Below, one piece after another: positions 42,795 to 54,251 of a stretch of 64,000 bases of DNA; positions within the stretch are counted from its first letter, which is position 1; each line of letters starts with the position of its first letter. A program made the position numbers and the translations under genes. This stretch comes from Dipteris shenzhenensis (taxonomy: Eukaryota; Polypodiophyta; Polypodiopsida; Gleicheniales). Location: assembly GCA_047967505.1 (NCBI GenBank), contig CM106538.1. One strand, given 5' to 3'. The notes beneath the pieces were generated by a model. The model did no database searches, was not told the DNA's origin, and worked only from the letters and a program-made list of their open reading frames with translations.

Positions 42795-43410
42795 AAATAA
42801 AGTTTATTAAAAGTCTTTGGGAGACCAAAGGGTCTATGAGACTAAAAGACACTTGATAGAGTGATTTAAGGGGTGGAGCCGCTAAGCGGGCTTCAACACC
42901 CATGATGAGTACAAAAATAAAAGTCCATAGTCATGATCAGAATGGCGCCAATACATAAAAAGAAAAGCTCTTTGAGGGCGAAGTATCAATCTTGAGAAGG
43001 GGGTGTCACTGTTCGAGGCTGTTGTGGTGGCGTAAACCTGTGATTTAGCGTTGGCGGTTGTCAGCATGTGTGGCCCACTATGCTCTCCAGGCTATGGCCT
43101 TGCGGCGAACAAGCGCCACTGTCACCCCTATGGGTCGTGTCTCCAGTCTAGTAACCATGGAGGGAAGGTCCCCTAATACGATTTGTGCCTCAGTCCGTTG
43201 GTGAGTCTATCGTATCTTTGGCTTGGGTCCTCGCGTCCGTCTTCTCCGTAAGTCCAGCTGGTCGGTGCTATATGTTGAAATAGGGCTGGTCACCTCCCCA
43301 TCTGTGAGCCCCCAAATGAGGAGTGCATCGGGGGTGAACCATAGAGGAAAACAAAGAAGATATGGGCCTGTCACAAGGACAGCAAACAGGTGGCCATGTG
43401 GGCAGCACAA
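42795..43410 (-). mobile_element. Non-L1 LINE (family A), copy 4, 3' fragment
   Basis: It ends with the family 3' block at 42800-42845 and an A/G-rich tail. Upstream on the minus strand are RWGGDQPYFNI (about 43290) and GVTVALVRRKAIAWRA (about 43085-43130), both in the C-terminal tail of the family. Sequence related to 43255-43345 occurs inverted at 44390-44470. Confidence 0.6.
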
Positions 43411-43482
43411 AAGAAAGAGTGCCTAGCAGTTGGGAGCCACCATGGAGGGCAGATCTGGGGCGACTATGCCACGTGGCTGTCC

Positions 43483-43970
43483 ACGATTGGAGAAGACTGA
43501 TCTGTGCAGGGTATGGGCAGGCCTGCCATGTGTCCAGGCAGGGCCAGCCAACCCTCAAAGAATGTGCCCCTAGGAAGGGGGAAATTTTATACTACCAAGT
43601 TGGGTTGCCGACGCAAACCCCCCTACCTAATCGGCTGGTGTAAGGGGATTTCAGCCCTATATAAAGGGGGCCTTGGGGCCCCACTTGATATCCACCAGAG
43701 CAGCACTTTAGGGAGCAGAAAGGAACACGATTGGAGAAGACTGATCTGTGCAGGGTATGGGCAGGCCTGCCATGTGTCCAGGCAGGGCCAGCCAACCCTC
43801 AAAGAATGTGCCCCTAGGAAGGGGGAAATTTTATACTACCAAGTTGGGTTGCCGACGCAAACCCCCCTACCTAATCGGCTGGTGTAAGGGGATTTCAGCC
43901 CTATATAAAGGGGGCCTTGGGGCCCCACTTGATATCCACCAGAGCAGCACTTTAGGGAGCAGAAAGGAAC
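43483..43970 (+). repeat. Exact tandem duplication, 2 x 244 bp, each with a TATA box
   Basis: 43483-43726 and 43727-43970 are identical as far as I can read. Each unit holds CCCTATATAAAGGGGG (TATATAAA at 43658-43665 and 43902-43909), as in an LTR core promoter. After the second unit the sequence runs on as 'agcagagcaacaccattggg', as a transcribed leader might. The parent element is not identified. Confidence 0.9.
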
Positions 43971-44299
43971 AGCAGAGCAACACCATTGGGTTCTACATCC
44001 AAGAGGTCAATTGGGGGTTGAGGAATTTGGTATTATATCTTGTCCAGCTTTTGGACGAACAGAAATATACAAGTGTTGCTTCTATATTTGCCTCTGAGCA
44101 CTGTCCATTTGCTGGCTTGTACACACATGTTGATGAAGCTTGGTTCCATAGTGAAACACTTTCATGTGTCATTTCTGGGCTATCTATCAGTCTTCCGCTG
44201 CGGGATACCCTCTGGTGGGATTTCATCTTCTAACGCTGCGGTAGACTCTTTATCCGTGATTCCCGTACCTTACTGCCCTGGTTCTTCTACTATATGCCG

Positions 44300-44530
44300 G
44301 GCACCTCTAGATCTCTGAGCCCGCATGACAGCCCATGTGCTGCCCATGTGGCAGCCCCACGCCTATACCTATCCTGTGGCTCATCCCCCCCGATGAATCC
44401 TCATATGAGGGCTCACAGGTGGGGAGGTGACCAATCCTATTCCAACACCCCCTATCACCGACCCACATTGGCCAGATCCAAATCCGTCGATGAAGATGCT
44501 CCAGTAGCTCCCGCATCGTAGCCCTCTAGA
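44300..44530 (+). mobile_element. LINE-A fragment in opposite orientation
   Basis: The plus-strand frame has RWGGDQSYSNTPYHRPT, matching the RWGGDQPYFNI segment of copy 4 (43410-42795, minus). Both are parts of the same LINE region, inverted relative to each other about 1.1 kb apart. Confidence 0.5.
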
Positions 44531-44784
44531 ATAGTCTGGTGTCGTCATAGTCTTATATTGGCTTTTCAACTAATGGCTCCTACTCCGCCATGTTCGGTTC
44601 CGCTTTCGCACACCAGTCTGATACACAGGTGCCATAGTTAGTAGCACCTGATGGCACCTCCACCTTTAGTCACGAACCCGCCTCTGAACACGAGCTCTCT
44701 AGGTACCAGTATCCTCCAGCCGTCCCCCTCATGATAGGTGAACAGCCTGAAGTCCTTCAGGCAGCAAGCTTGTTTTTTTATTTT

Positions 44785-45545
44785 TGGCCAAATGAAATCT
44801 CGCTTCATGGGATCATATGTCTTTTCGACACATGAATGTCTCGCAGACGGGCTATCATGGCATTGTTGAACGACCCTCTGCCTAAGATAATTTTGATTAG
44901 GTACTACTACCTTGCCATTTCATTTTAGCGTACCGTATGCTATGGTATAGCTTGCATAGGTTTGGCCTTTTCTGGATGCCAGGTCATACTTTTCCCGGGG
45001 TTTAAGCACATAAGCCTTAGACCAAAGGCTCAGGATGAACTTATCCACTTTCTGAAGTTTCTCTAATCTCTGTCATTAGAGCACTCTCTAAACCGTGAAA
45101 CTCATATTATGCACAATGCGAAATAATGCATCAACACCTTTATTTTCCTTCCCTCTTCGGTAACGAATTGTCATGTGAAACTCCTGCCTTAGTTTTGCCC
45201 ACCTAGCTTGGCGGCCTCTTAAGTCAGGTTGTTATAGAAATGTTTTAGAGCATCATGATCTACATCTACATAAAACTCTGAACCATACAAATAGTGCCTC
45301 CATGTTTTCAAAGCATGGATAACATCGTACACAACTCTAATTCATGAGTTGGCCAATTTCGTTGAGAGGGAGAAAGCTTCTTGCTTTCAAAGGCTACGGG
45401 CCTCCCCTCTTGGAGGGGAGCTGTTCCTACAAAGAAGCCACTTGCATCAACTTCTATGAAAAACGATGTCAAAGATTGTGGGTTTTTTAGGTTCAGAAGA
45501 CCAGACAATGGAAGACTTTCTGTTGACGGCGCTGGTTACATTGAG
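44785..45545 (-). pseudogene. Gypsy remnant: RNase H to integrase start
   Basis: 44790-45120 matches nucleotides 24660-25030 of gypsy A with many changes. 45508-45308 (minus) encodes an RNase H part (FIEVDASGFFVGTAPLQEGR, then VAFESKKLSPSQRN). That is exactly the region deleted in gypsy A, so this is a fragment of a fuller relative. No LTRs were seen. Confidence 0.75.
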
Positions 45546-46101
45546 GGATCCAGACATGTCAATATATGATGTGTAGTCCTCAGATGTAGAAGCTTCCACT
45601 TCCAAGACATAATAGGAGAAAGCTTCCACCTCTTAGATGGAACAGTATACATCACATGGATCTATTAACATTGCAAGAGAGGAAGGATAGAAGCTGGCGA
45701 CGCTGCATTGGTAAGTTCGAACAATGTTTTGTGTTTTGATGGTCTTTTGGTATAACTTGTTTTGTTGGTCTTTTAATGTTTGTTGAATTGTTGCAGGAGG
45801 CATTTGAGGTCGATGAGTTCTCATCACGACAGGGCAGTGTTCGCAGCGCGTTTGGGCGAGATCATTCTTTAGCCCATTATCTCGGTGAAGTTGTACAACA
45901 CCTCGTGGTCTTCCATAGCAAATGTTCTCCTTGAGGGCCTACGGAGCTGCTGAAATGCAAGACATAGTCGTGTGCTATCGGGTCTTCCAACATCACTCGG
46001 AATGCCGACAAGGTCATTTTGATCCATCGCTTGCCTGCCGTCAATGCATTTGGATCGAATATTCACGGCAGGGCATTGACGGCAACATCTATGTCGTTGG
46101 C
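45546..46101. other. Unassigned DNA
   Basis: No gene was recognised. Short open frames on both strands lack known motifs. A small inverted pair TGCCGTCAATGC / GCATTGACGGCA lies near 46026-46085. Confidence 0.3.
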
Positions 46102-46219
46102 AGCAGATTGGGGGGAGCTAGAGTGTCCCTACACCAAGACAAAGTTACAGATTGGCCAAGGTTTGGGGCCAACTTGTGTGTTTGTCTTGGTGCAGGGGCA
46201 CTCTAGCTCCCAATCTGCT
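46102..46219. repeat. Strong hairpin: inverted repeat of about 40 bp arms
   Basis: The left arm 46102-46143 (starting AGCAGATTGGGG, ending CCAAGACAAA) pairs with the right arm 46181-46219 (TTTGTCTTGG ... CAATCTGCT) with a few mismatches and a three-base gap. The loop is about 37 bases. It has the shape of a foldback MITE or a small-RNA precursor. No target duplication is obvious. Confidence 0.8.
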
Positions 46220-46502
46220 AGCTATACTTTTGCTGAATTGTCGATATAACGGTGTTGGCTGGTTATTTGTTAGTTCTACTGCCCTTTAATTTATTGAAGA
46301 CTGGTTTCATGGTTCCGTTGCCGGGACATCACCATCTTCTTTAAGGAGGTGAGCCTATGGTTGTCTTTGGTGCAAGTATTGCTTGCTTTATTCAATTGCA
46401 GCAAAGAGAATTCAGCAAGTATGTCACACAGTGACGAGGATTGGGATATGGGACAATAGTCCTCTCAAGATGGGCAATCTTTGTTTGAGGGAGCTACAGA
46501 GC
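46220..46502. other. Unassigned DNA before copia C
   Basis: The open frame that includes copia C gag extends back to 46383, but this part has no counterpart in copia D. It is therefore flanking sequence that happens to be open. Confidence 0.35.
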
Positions 46503-49500
46503 TCAGCCAGTAAGGTTTATTGGTTGAAGAAGCTGGTTGATCTTCGCATGAAGGAAGGTACAGCTATGACCTCACACTTGAGTGAGTTCAATGCCATCTT
46601 TACACAGCTGATTGCACAGGGGTTGAACCTTGATGAGGAGTTCAAGGCTACTTTCTTGTTGTGTACCCTCCCTGAGAGTTGGGACACTTTCAAGACCACC
46701 CTGTCCAATTCAAATGTCACTCTTATATATGCTGATGTAGAGAGCTCTCTCCTTATGGAGGAGATGAGCAGGAAGAATAATGCGGGCAGCAAGTCTTCAA
46801 ATGCTTTGCAGGTACAAGAAAGAGGCAGGACTCAGCAGAAGGGGAGATCTGCTAGTAAGTCCAAATCCCGCAGTCAGTCCCGTGGCAAAAAGGATATTGA
46901 ATGCTTTTATTGTGGCAAGAAGGGACATGTGAAGTCTAAGTGCTTCAAGTTTATACGGGATCAGAAAGCCAAGAAGGCTGAGGCAAAAGATGCAGGCAGT
47001 GGAAGCAAAGGAAAAGGCAAGGCCAAGGTAGATGACTTGGATGCAGTGAATGTTGCAGCAGAGGACAGTGACAGTGACAGACATGATGTTTTATGCTCTT
47101 CTGCTGTTATTGCACATACATTGGTTGTTGATGGCCATGACATGCACACCTGGCTCTTGGATTCAGGTGCTTCTTTTCATGTTACTCCTCATAGGGAGTG
47201 GTTTACTTCCTACACAGGTACTCATGGAGTTGTTCACCTTGGGAACAACTATGCATGTCAGATTGTAGGGATTGGCAGTATACAGATAGTATTCTCTGAT
47301 GGACGCATATTTATGCTTGATGGTGTTCGCCATGTGCCGCAAATCAAGAAAAATCTGATTAGCACTGGCTTGTTGGATGACAGTGGTTACCACACCACAT
47401 TTGGGGATTCCAAATGGGTGATTACTGATGGCCAGGTTGTAGTGGCTGAGGGTTATAAGAGTGATACCTTGTACCCTCTTTATGTTTCCAGTGTAGGTAA
47501 TCATGTTGTTGCCATAACCGAGCTGCCGAAGGTTTCATTGTGGCATAGCCGGTTGGGACACATGTTCGTTAAAGGAATGCAAGAACTGTCACGTTTGGGT
47601 TATCTGCCGTCTCTTTCATTTTCAGATTTGCCTACTTGTGATCATTGCATTTTCGGAAAGCATTCTATGACTCCTCATAAGAGGAGAACTCCCCAGAATA
47701 GAGCACCGCTTGATCTAGTGCACACTGATTTGTGTGAGATGCCACAGCTATCACTAGGGGGTGCAAAGTATTTCATTACTTTTATTGATGATGCCACACG
47801 CAAAGTGTGGGTCTATTTCTTGAAGCATAAGAGCGATGCCTTAGATGCTTTCAAGAAGTTTGTCGCTCAGGTTGAGAATCGGACAGGTCGCAGGCTGAAA
47901 TGCCTCAGATCCGATAATGGGGGTGAGTATGTGTCACATGCTTTTGTACAGTTTTGCGAAGCTAAGGGCATTAAACAGGAACTCACAGCCCCTCATAATG
48001 CATCTCAAAATGGTGTGAGTGAGCGGATGAATCGAACTATTCAGGAGAAGGTTCGATGTATGTTGTCTTATGCTGCATTGCCCCATGGCTTTTGGGCAGA
48101 AGCCGTGCAAACAGCAGTTCACATAATTAACAGGTCGCCGAACAAGGCTTTGGAGTTGAAAGTGCCAGAGGAGGTGTGGTCTGGCAAGCCACCTTCATAT
48201 AAGCACTTACGTGTGTTTGGCTGCGAGTGCTTTGCTCATATACGCAAAGAACTGCGCACCAAACTGGAGCCAAAGTCTTCCAAATGCATCTTTATGGGTT
48301 ATGGTGACGAAGGTGAAATGGGGTACAGGTTATGGGATCCCGTTAAACGGAAGATTATACGCAGCAATGATGTCATCTTTAAAGAGGATAGTGTACACAA
48401 AGAACCCGTGCAACTTGTGGAATACAGGAGGGTTATTTATGATGTCGGACAGCAAAGAATGCCCATTTATATGCAGCAGCAGGCTGCTGCAGATAACCCT
48501 GTTCAAGAGGGTATACAGGCTGAAAATCAGCCAGATAATTTTGCCAATGATGCACCACTGGATATGCCAGCAAATGGGGCTGTAGAACAGCCAAATATGG
48601 TGGTACAGCCACCCGTCATGCATGACGAACAGGCTAGACAGCAGCCTAATCCGGAACATTTTGTTAGGAGGAGCACCCGTGTACAACGGCCTCCTGACAG
48701 GTTTGTTCCAGGAGCCAATAATGTGGCTGATTTTATCATGCTGACAGATTGTGGTGAGCCTTCCAGCTTCAAGGAAGCTATGGGAAGAACAGAGAAAAGG
48801 AAGTGGGAGAAAGCCATGCAATCTGAAATGGACTCCCTACTTCAAAATGATACATGGGACTTGGTGCAGCTACCTGCAGGCAGAAAGGTTTTGCCATGCA
48901 AGTGGGTTTACAAAGTCAAAGTGGATTCAAATGCTTTACCGAGGTATAAGGTCAGATTGGTTGCCAAGGGATTTAACTAGGAGAAGGGCATTGACTTTGA
49001 TGAGATCTTTTCCCCTGTAGTCAAGATGACTACTTTGAGAGCAGTGTTAGCTCTTGTTGCTCATGAGGACATGGATTTATGTCGGATGGATGTGAAGACT
49101 GCTTTTCTTCACGGAGATCTCCATGATGAGATCTATACGAGTCAGCCAAAGGGATATGCTGTTAAAGGGAAAGAGCAGCTTGTGTGTAAGCTCAAGAGGA
49201 GCTTGTATGGACTCAAGCAGGTGCCAAGAGAATGGTACAAGAAGTTTGATGCCTTCATGCAGTCCCAAGGGTATCATAGGTGTGAGACCGATCATTGCTT
49301 GTACACCAAACGGGCAAAGGATGGCAGTTTGATGCTACTCATTCTATATGTGGATGACATGCTGATTGCCAGTAAATCTCAGCATGAGATTAGTGCTTTA
49401 AAGAAACAACTGCATAAGTCTTTTGACATGAAAGACTTGGGTGATGCAAACCATATTCTTGGCATGCGGATTACTCGTGACAGGTCCAAGGGACTTTTGT

Positions 49501-50306
49501 TTCTGTCACAGAAGGAGTTCATTGACAAAGTACTGCAGAGGTTTAAAATGGAGGGGGGGAAGTCTATTAGTACCCCGTTGCCTCCACATTTAAAACTCAG
49601 CAGTAAGGACAGCCCCAGATCAGATGATGATAAGGCTGAAATGGCCAAGGTTCCGTATGCATCTGCAGTTGGTTCTTTGATGTATGCCATGGTTGCCACT
49701 CGTCCTGATATTGTTTTTGCGGTGGGAGTCATCAGCAGGTATATGGCAAATCCAGGCAAGCGGCACTGGGAAGCAGTGAAAGGTGTCTTGAGGTATCTCA
49801 AGGGTACCAAAGACTTGTGCATATGCTATGGTAGGCAGGATACATTGGTGCATGGTTTTACAGATTCAAACTATGCAGGGAATGCAGATAACCGGAAGTC
49901 TACTACCGGTTATATTTTCACATTTGCAGGAGGTGCTATATCATGGGTGTCTCGGTTGCAGAAATGCGTTGCACTGTCAACCACTGAAGCTGAATATGTT
50001 GCAGCCACTGAGGCTTGCAAGGAAGCAATATGGCTTACTCGGCTGGAGGGAGATTTGGGCATTACAGGAGATATGCCAGTTTTGCATTGTGATAGTCAGA
50101 GTGCTATCATGTTGGCATAGAATCCGGTCTTTCATCAAAAGACCAAGCACATAGATGTGAAATACCATTTCATCAGGGAGGTACTGGAAGACAAGCGACT
50201 TGAGCTTGTGAAGGTGCATACTGATGATAATCCTGCAGATTTGCTCACTAAGAGCTTGCCTACAGAGCGGTTTGCACATTGCCGCCACATCATGGGATTA
50301 GGATGA
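46503..50306 (+). pseudogene. Copia C gag-pol polyprotein, N-truncated, two nonsense codons
   Basis: Domains in order: gag capsid end (FLLCTLPESWDTFKTTL), zinc knuckle CFYCGKKGHVKSKC, protease (TWLLDSGASFHVTPH), integrase zinc motif (WHSRLGHMFVKG ... CDHCIFGK), integrase DDE core (HTDLCEMP, LRSDNGGEYVSH, NGVSERMNRTIQEK), reverse transcriptase (WVYKVKVDSNALPRYKVRL, DVKTAFLHGDL, ILYVDDMLIAS), and RNase H (HGFTDSNYAGNADNRKSTTG, ADLLTKSLP). TAG at 48978-48980 replaces the Gln after VAKGF(N/K), and TAG at 50118-50120 replaces Lys in the RNase H region. Copia D has sense codons at both places. Key catalytic residues are present. Confidence 0.93.
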
Positions 50307-50405
50307 GACCATTCTTATTTTATGGTCTTGTATACAGTAACTGTATATTGCTGTAATTTTTATTCTTTTCTCCCCTTTAGGCACATTGGCCTTTAGGTGG
50401 GAGGT

Positions 50406-50609
50406 TGTTGGGGTAAAGGCACATTGCCACCCCTTTATTAAAGATATGACACCTATGACTGTCTTAAGACAGTCATAGGGTGAAAAACCTAATCCTAATA
50501 AAACCTATGAGTTTGTGGTGTGGCTCATCACTTCACACCCACATCTTTTGTGTCACCCCTCTCTGTCACTCTCTCCCCATTGTACTTCTCCCTCTCTCTT
50601 TCCCTCTCA
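50406..50609 (+). repeat. Copia C 3' LTR with 28-bp palindrome
   Basis: 204 bp, TGTTGGGGTAAAGG...CCCTCTCA. It matches 59518-59721 with roughly eight differences. Positions 50452-50479 form a perfect palindrome whose half is CCTATGACTGTCTT. Confidence 0.88.
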
Positions 50610-51742
50610 GTACCTCCATCTCTTTGATATGTAGAAGTTGCTTTGTGACATTGTGTGTTTCACCTGAGGTACTATAACTGGCCTTTCACTGTCAAAGGGC
50701 AGTAAATATTACTCTAATTTCTCACAACATTAAAATACAATCACCATGTTCCATTGCCATTGCCCAAACACAATACTCAGATCATACAATTCCTCAGCAT
50801 AGCATTAGTGAATCACAAAAACAAGGGAGGCTAGAATGCCCCTACTCAATAAGCATACACAGTGACACCTGTTGGCCCCAACACTTGGTGCCCCTTGCGG
50901 TATTTATTTATTCACTGGTTAGTTCAATTACAAGGGACTCCTTGCCTGAACTCACCCGCAGGTGCAACCCACTACAATGCCAACCCGTGGCTGTGTAAGT
51001 GACCAACTCCTAGTGCTATCCTCTTGGTTCCCTTCAGTAGCCAAGCATATCACAAGCGGAATAACCCAACATCATACCAAGCAATGCATCCACACAAATC
51101 AAAGCCATCATTGAGTCCAAGGCTTGCCACTGCTTCCCCAGGAAGAGAGTATCACAACCAGTTCCCCAATCCTCTTCCGGGCCAATGGTAGGGCATCCAA
51201 CCATCCAAAACTCAGCAAGAGTAGCAGTTGCACAAAGTAGAAGAAGAAGACAAGAGTTCGGCCAGCAAATGGAGCCTGTTTCAGCTCGAAACAGCCTCAA
51301 AAGATGGTTGACCAGTAGATAGCAGACTCTGGTAGGAGGGAGCTGTCCTTGACTGACCGGAAAAGTCACAAAAGAAGTCGTCCAGCAATCAGCAAGAAAT
51401 CCGCCATGAATTCGTCCACCAAAGTGAGGATTCCAGCTCACAGCAACCTCATAATTCAGTGCGCATAGCACCAGACAGGCGCCAGGAGATAGGCGATCAA
51501 GAATATGGCCTTAGACAATGAAAAGGAAGCATTTTGTCATGAAGAATGTCGTGAAGCATTCTTGTTGCACATTCAATTATAGGTACCCTTTGGACATTAA
51601 TTAATGCTCCTAGCCTAGCACCCCTAGGCCAAATTCAGTGGCGGTTAGTTTAATCACTTTGCCATCATGTCCCCGTGACAGGTACTGCCTTCTGATAGTA
51701 CATTGGCCTTTGGACTTCTATGATTAGTGTACTAGTCACTAT
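50610..51742. other. Unassigned DNA, possibly an old LTR
   Basis: No gene was recognised. The phrase 'tgttggccccaacac' at about 50868-50882 looks like an LTR end, and a long minus-strand frame (51471-51034) has no known motif. No pair of repeats could be defined. Confidence 0.3.
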
Positions 51743-51757
51743 GAGGTTTTTGCAGTG
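51743..51757. repeat. Left target-site duplication of L1 copy 2
   Basis: GAGGTTTTTGCAGTG, repeated exactly at 56910-56924 after the poly(A) of the LINE. Confidence 0.9.
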
Positions 51758-52366
51758 CTTCAACAAAGATTGTATCCGGTTCAAGTGAGTGCCCAGCGAG
51801 CTCCCTCCCTCCCCGTCGTGCCCCGTCTACCCCCCCTCGCTTTCTGCGCGGCCCCTCCCTCTCCCTCCGCTAGCTGCTGCCGCGCAGCCAGCCCCCCCCT
51901 CTCTGCCACGCTCCTCCTCCTCTCCGCCACGGTCCCCCTCCCCCTCTCCTCATCGCTCCTCCGCTCGTCGCTCCCCCCCTCTCCTCGCCATGCTCCTTCA
52001 CCCCCCCTGCCTCACTCCTTGCCACTCCGCTCCGCTCACCCACCCCTCCCCGCCTTATCCCGCTCCGCTCCTCGTGCCTCGCCACCCGCCCGCTCGCTCA
52101 CCTCACCACCGCTCCGCTCACCTAACCCACCTGCCTCACCCGCTCCGCTCCACGTCCCCACCCTCTCCGCTCACCTCACCCCCTCTCCACTCACCTCACC
52201 CGATCTCCACTCCACTCACCTCACCCTACCCTCGCCTCGCCTCACCTCACCTCACCTCACCTCACCCGATCGCGCTTTTTTTTTTTTTTCGCTTCGCTTC
52301 CCATTCCTCCCCCCTTCCTTTTCCTTTTCGTTCCCCACCTTGGGAGTTCGCAGTTAGTCAAGCGAT

Positions 52367-54251
52367 ATGGCGGCTACGTGCCCGGAACCGGTGGCCCAGA
52401 CGGACCCCCCCCCTCCATCAGCCTATCGCGTCACATTGACAGAGCACCAGGTCTCCTTGGTGAAGCAGGCTGCCACGGACTTCTCCCAGACATCAGTTTA
52501 TGGGAGGGTCATTGGCTACTCCCCTTCACGAGCAGACATCAGGGACTGGTTGCAGTCCACCCTTTACCTCGAGGATAGTCACATTGAGGAGGTTGCACTC
52601 ATGGGACGTGGCATTTTCTGGCTTAAGCTCTCCTCAGCACAGGCTGCGAGCGACATGGTCAGACGATCCCCTACTTCTGTGGGTGGGAAGATCATTCTCA
52701 TGGTCCCTTGGTACAGGGGCTTCAGTGTAGCAGACTTCGACGCCCGCTTTCGTATTCCTCGACACCCAGTTACCCTTATCTTCCCAGGTCTCATAACCGA
52801 GCTTTGCCCGATCATCAAGGACCTGGGGGCGCACTTTGGTTGGCCTATGCAGGACACCTACATTGATGCGGCGGCAGTCCAAGGGGTGCCACATGTCAAA
52901 GTGGCAGTCCTTGATCCACAGAGCATCCCCTCGGAGTTCGAGATAGAGACAGATACAGGTGTGGTGACGCAGCGCATTCTGGTCACTGGTCGCCCAAACC
53001 AATGTCTGAGATGCCACGGCTTCGGGCACCAGGCTCGCTCATGTCCTCGCTTCACGGGTACGGAACCTCAGAAGACCCCCAGTCAGGCAGCTCAGGATAC
53101 TCCGCTCCAGTCAGCAACATCCCCTCCCGAAGGGGAAGGCTGGACGGAAGTCAAACGAAAACGGAAGGGCAACAAAGCAGGCCCCAAAAAACCTTCCCAG
53201 CCACAGCAAGAGCCTCCTCAGATGATCCCTACTCATCAGCAGCCCGGTAAGGGGAAGGAGAAAGGAAAGGAGAAGGTCAGCCAGCCTCCCCCTCAGCCCT
53301 CATCCCGCCCTCCCTCCCCTCCCCCCTCCTCCTCGATTCTCCGACCCCCACCCCCTCCAGGTTCCCCCCTTGCACCAGTGGTTTCCGCGCCACTCTCTTC
53401 CTCGAGCATGATACAGAAGGAATCCCCCCTCCTCCACCTGCACCACCTGCAGCCCCGAAGCTAGCACACACCTCACCCTCGTCCATCCCTCCGGGCCCGA
53501 CGGCGGGGATAGGCCCTTCCCCACAGGTGGCCAGCACCCCTCCCTCCGGTTCAGACTCCTCATCTTCGTCCCCAAGCCCAAGGGCTGCTCCTAGAGCTCT
53601 TCTATTGGAGTTCTATCGAGCAGGTCCTTGGGACTACTTGGATGCAGCGGGTATTGGCTCCTTTCCCGCATGCCTAGACATCAGCATCTTCTTCCTCCGC
53701 AAGGGGGCGGAGGGTAAGGTGTCCATTCTGGCTCCGCACGATGGTCCTAGCTATTCCTTCACTATCTCCAGTGAAGGGAGTGAGCAATGGACAAATGAAA
53801 ATGTTTGGGAGACGATACGTGACTAGACCTAGGAGCAGGTGCAGGACTGGAGTGGTAGCAGAGCAGCGGAGCTTCTTCAGTAGCAGTGGCAGGAGGGTGA
53901 TGTTCGTCTGCGTTGGCGCCATAGCGCCAAACGTTTTCGACTCTTGGTCATTATTAGGCCACCGCTGGAGTGGGCCTACGCGGAAGAGCTTCGCCGCTGG
54001 AGGACTTCAGAGGTTGCGGGCTTCTACGGCATTTCCTTGGCAGAGGCGTCGAGCTGGTTAGAGAGAGCTTATCACCACGAAACGAAGGGCCTTCCCCCTC
54101 TGCTGAAGGTTTTAGAGGATGGGTCCGATGATCCGACCTCTCCTTCGAAACCTTCATAGAAGCGCCTTCGTCTCCACACATGACATCCTCCGACCACTTC
54201 GACTTCGACCGCAAGCAGACAGCTGTTTGTAGCCCACCTTCCCTCCTCATG
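52367..54251 (+). pseudogene. L1 copy 2 ORF1
   Basis: The ATG at 52367 opens 365 codons with the DUF4283-like domain (VYGRVIGYSPSRADIRDWLQ, PWYRGFSVADFDARFRIPRH) and knuckle CLRCHGFGHQARSCP, then a Lys- and Pro-rich part, with a frameshift near 53460. The C-terminal conserved block is in 53527-53826 (GPWDYLDAAGIGSFP), and 53944-54159 continues it (KGLPPLLKVLEDGSDD). Its end lies near the ATGA at 54249-54252, as in copy 1. It lacks the early stop seen in copy 1. Confidence 0.85.

Larger units (their letters stand above)
46503..50609 (+). mobile_element. Ty1/copia element C, 5'-truncated
   Basis: Similarity to copia D (59518-64000, opposite strand) starts at about 46503 inside gag and continues to the end of the 3' LTR at 50609. 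There is no 5' LTR, primer site or first 100 codons of gag. The polyprotein stays in a single frame to TGA at 50304-50306, with only two in-frame TAG codons. A purine tract AGGTGGGAGG (50395-50404) precedes the LTR. Confidence 0.92.

Noticed and set aside
43255-44470. DNA transposon with long terminal inverted repeats
   Set aside because: The inverted similarity at 43255-43410 and 44320-44470 is explained by two LINE-A C-terminal fragments in opposite orientation; no target duplication was found.
51034-51471. 145-codon minus-strand frame
   Set aside because: It has no known motif, repeats or conserved context, and may lie in an old LTR. It was left unannotated as a gene.
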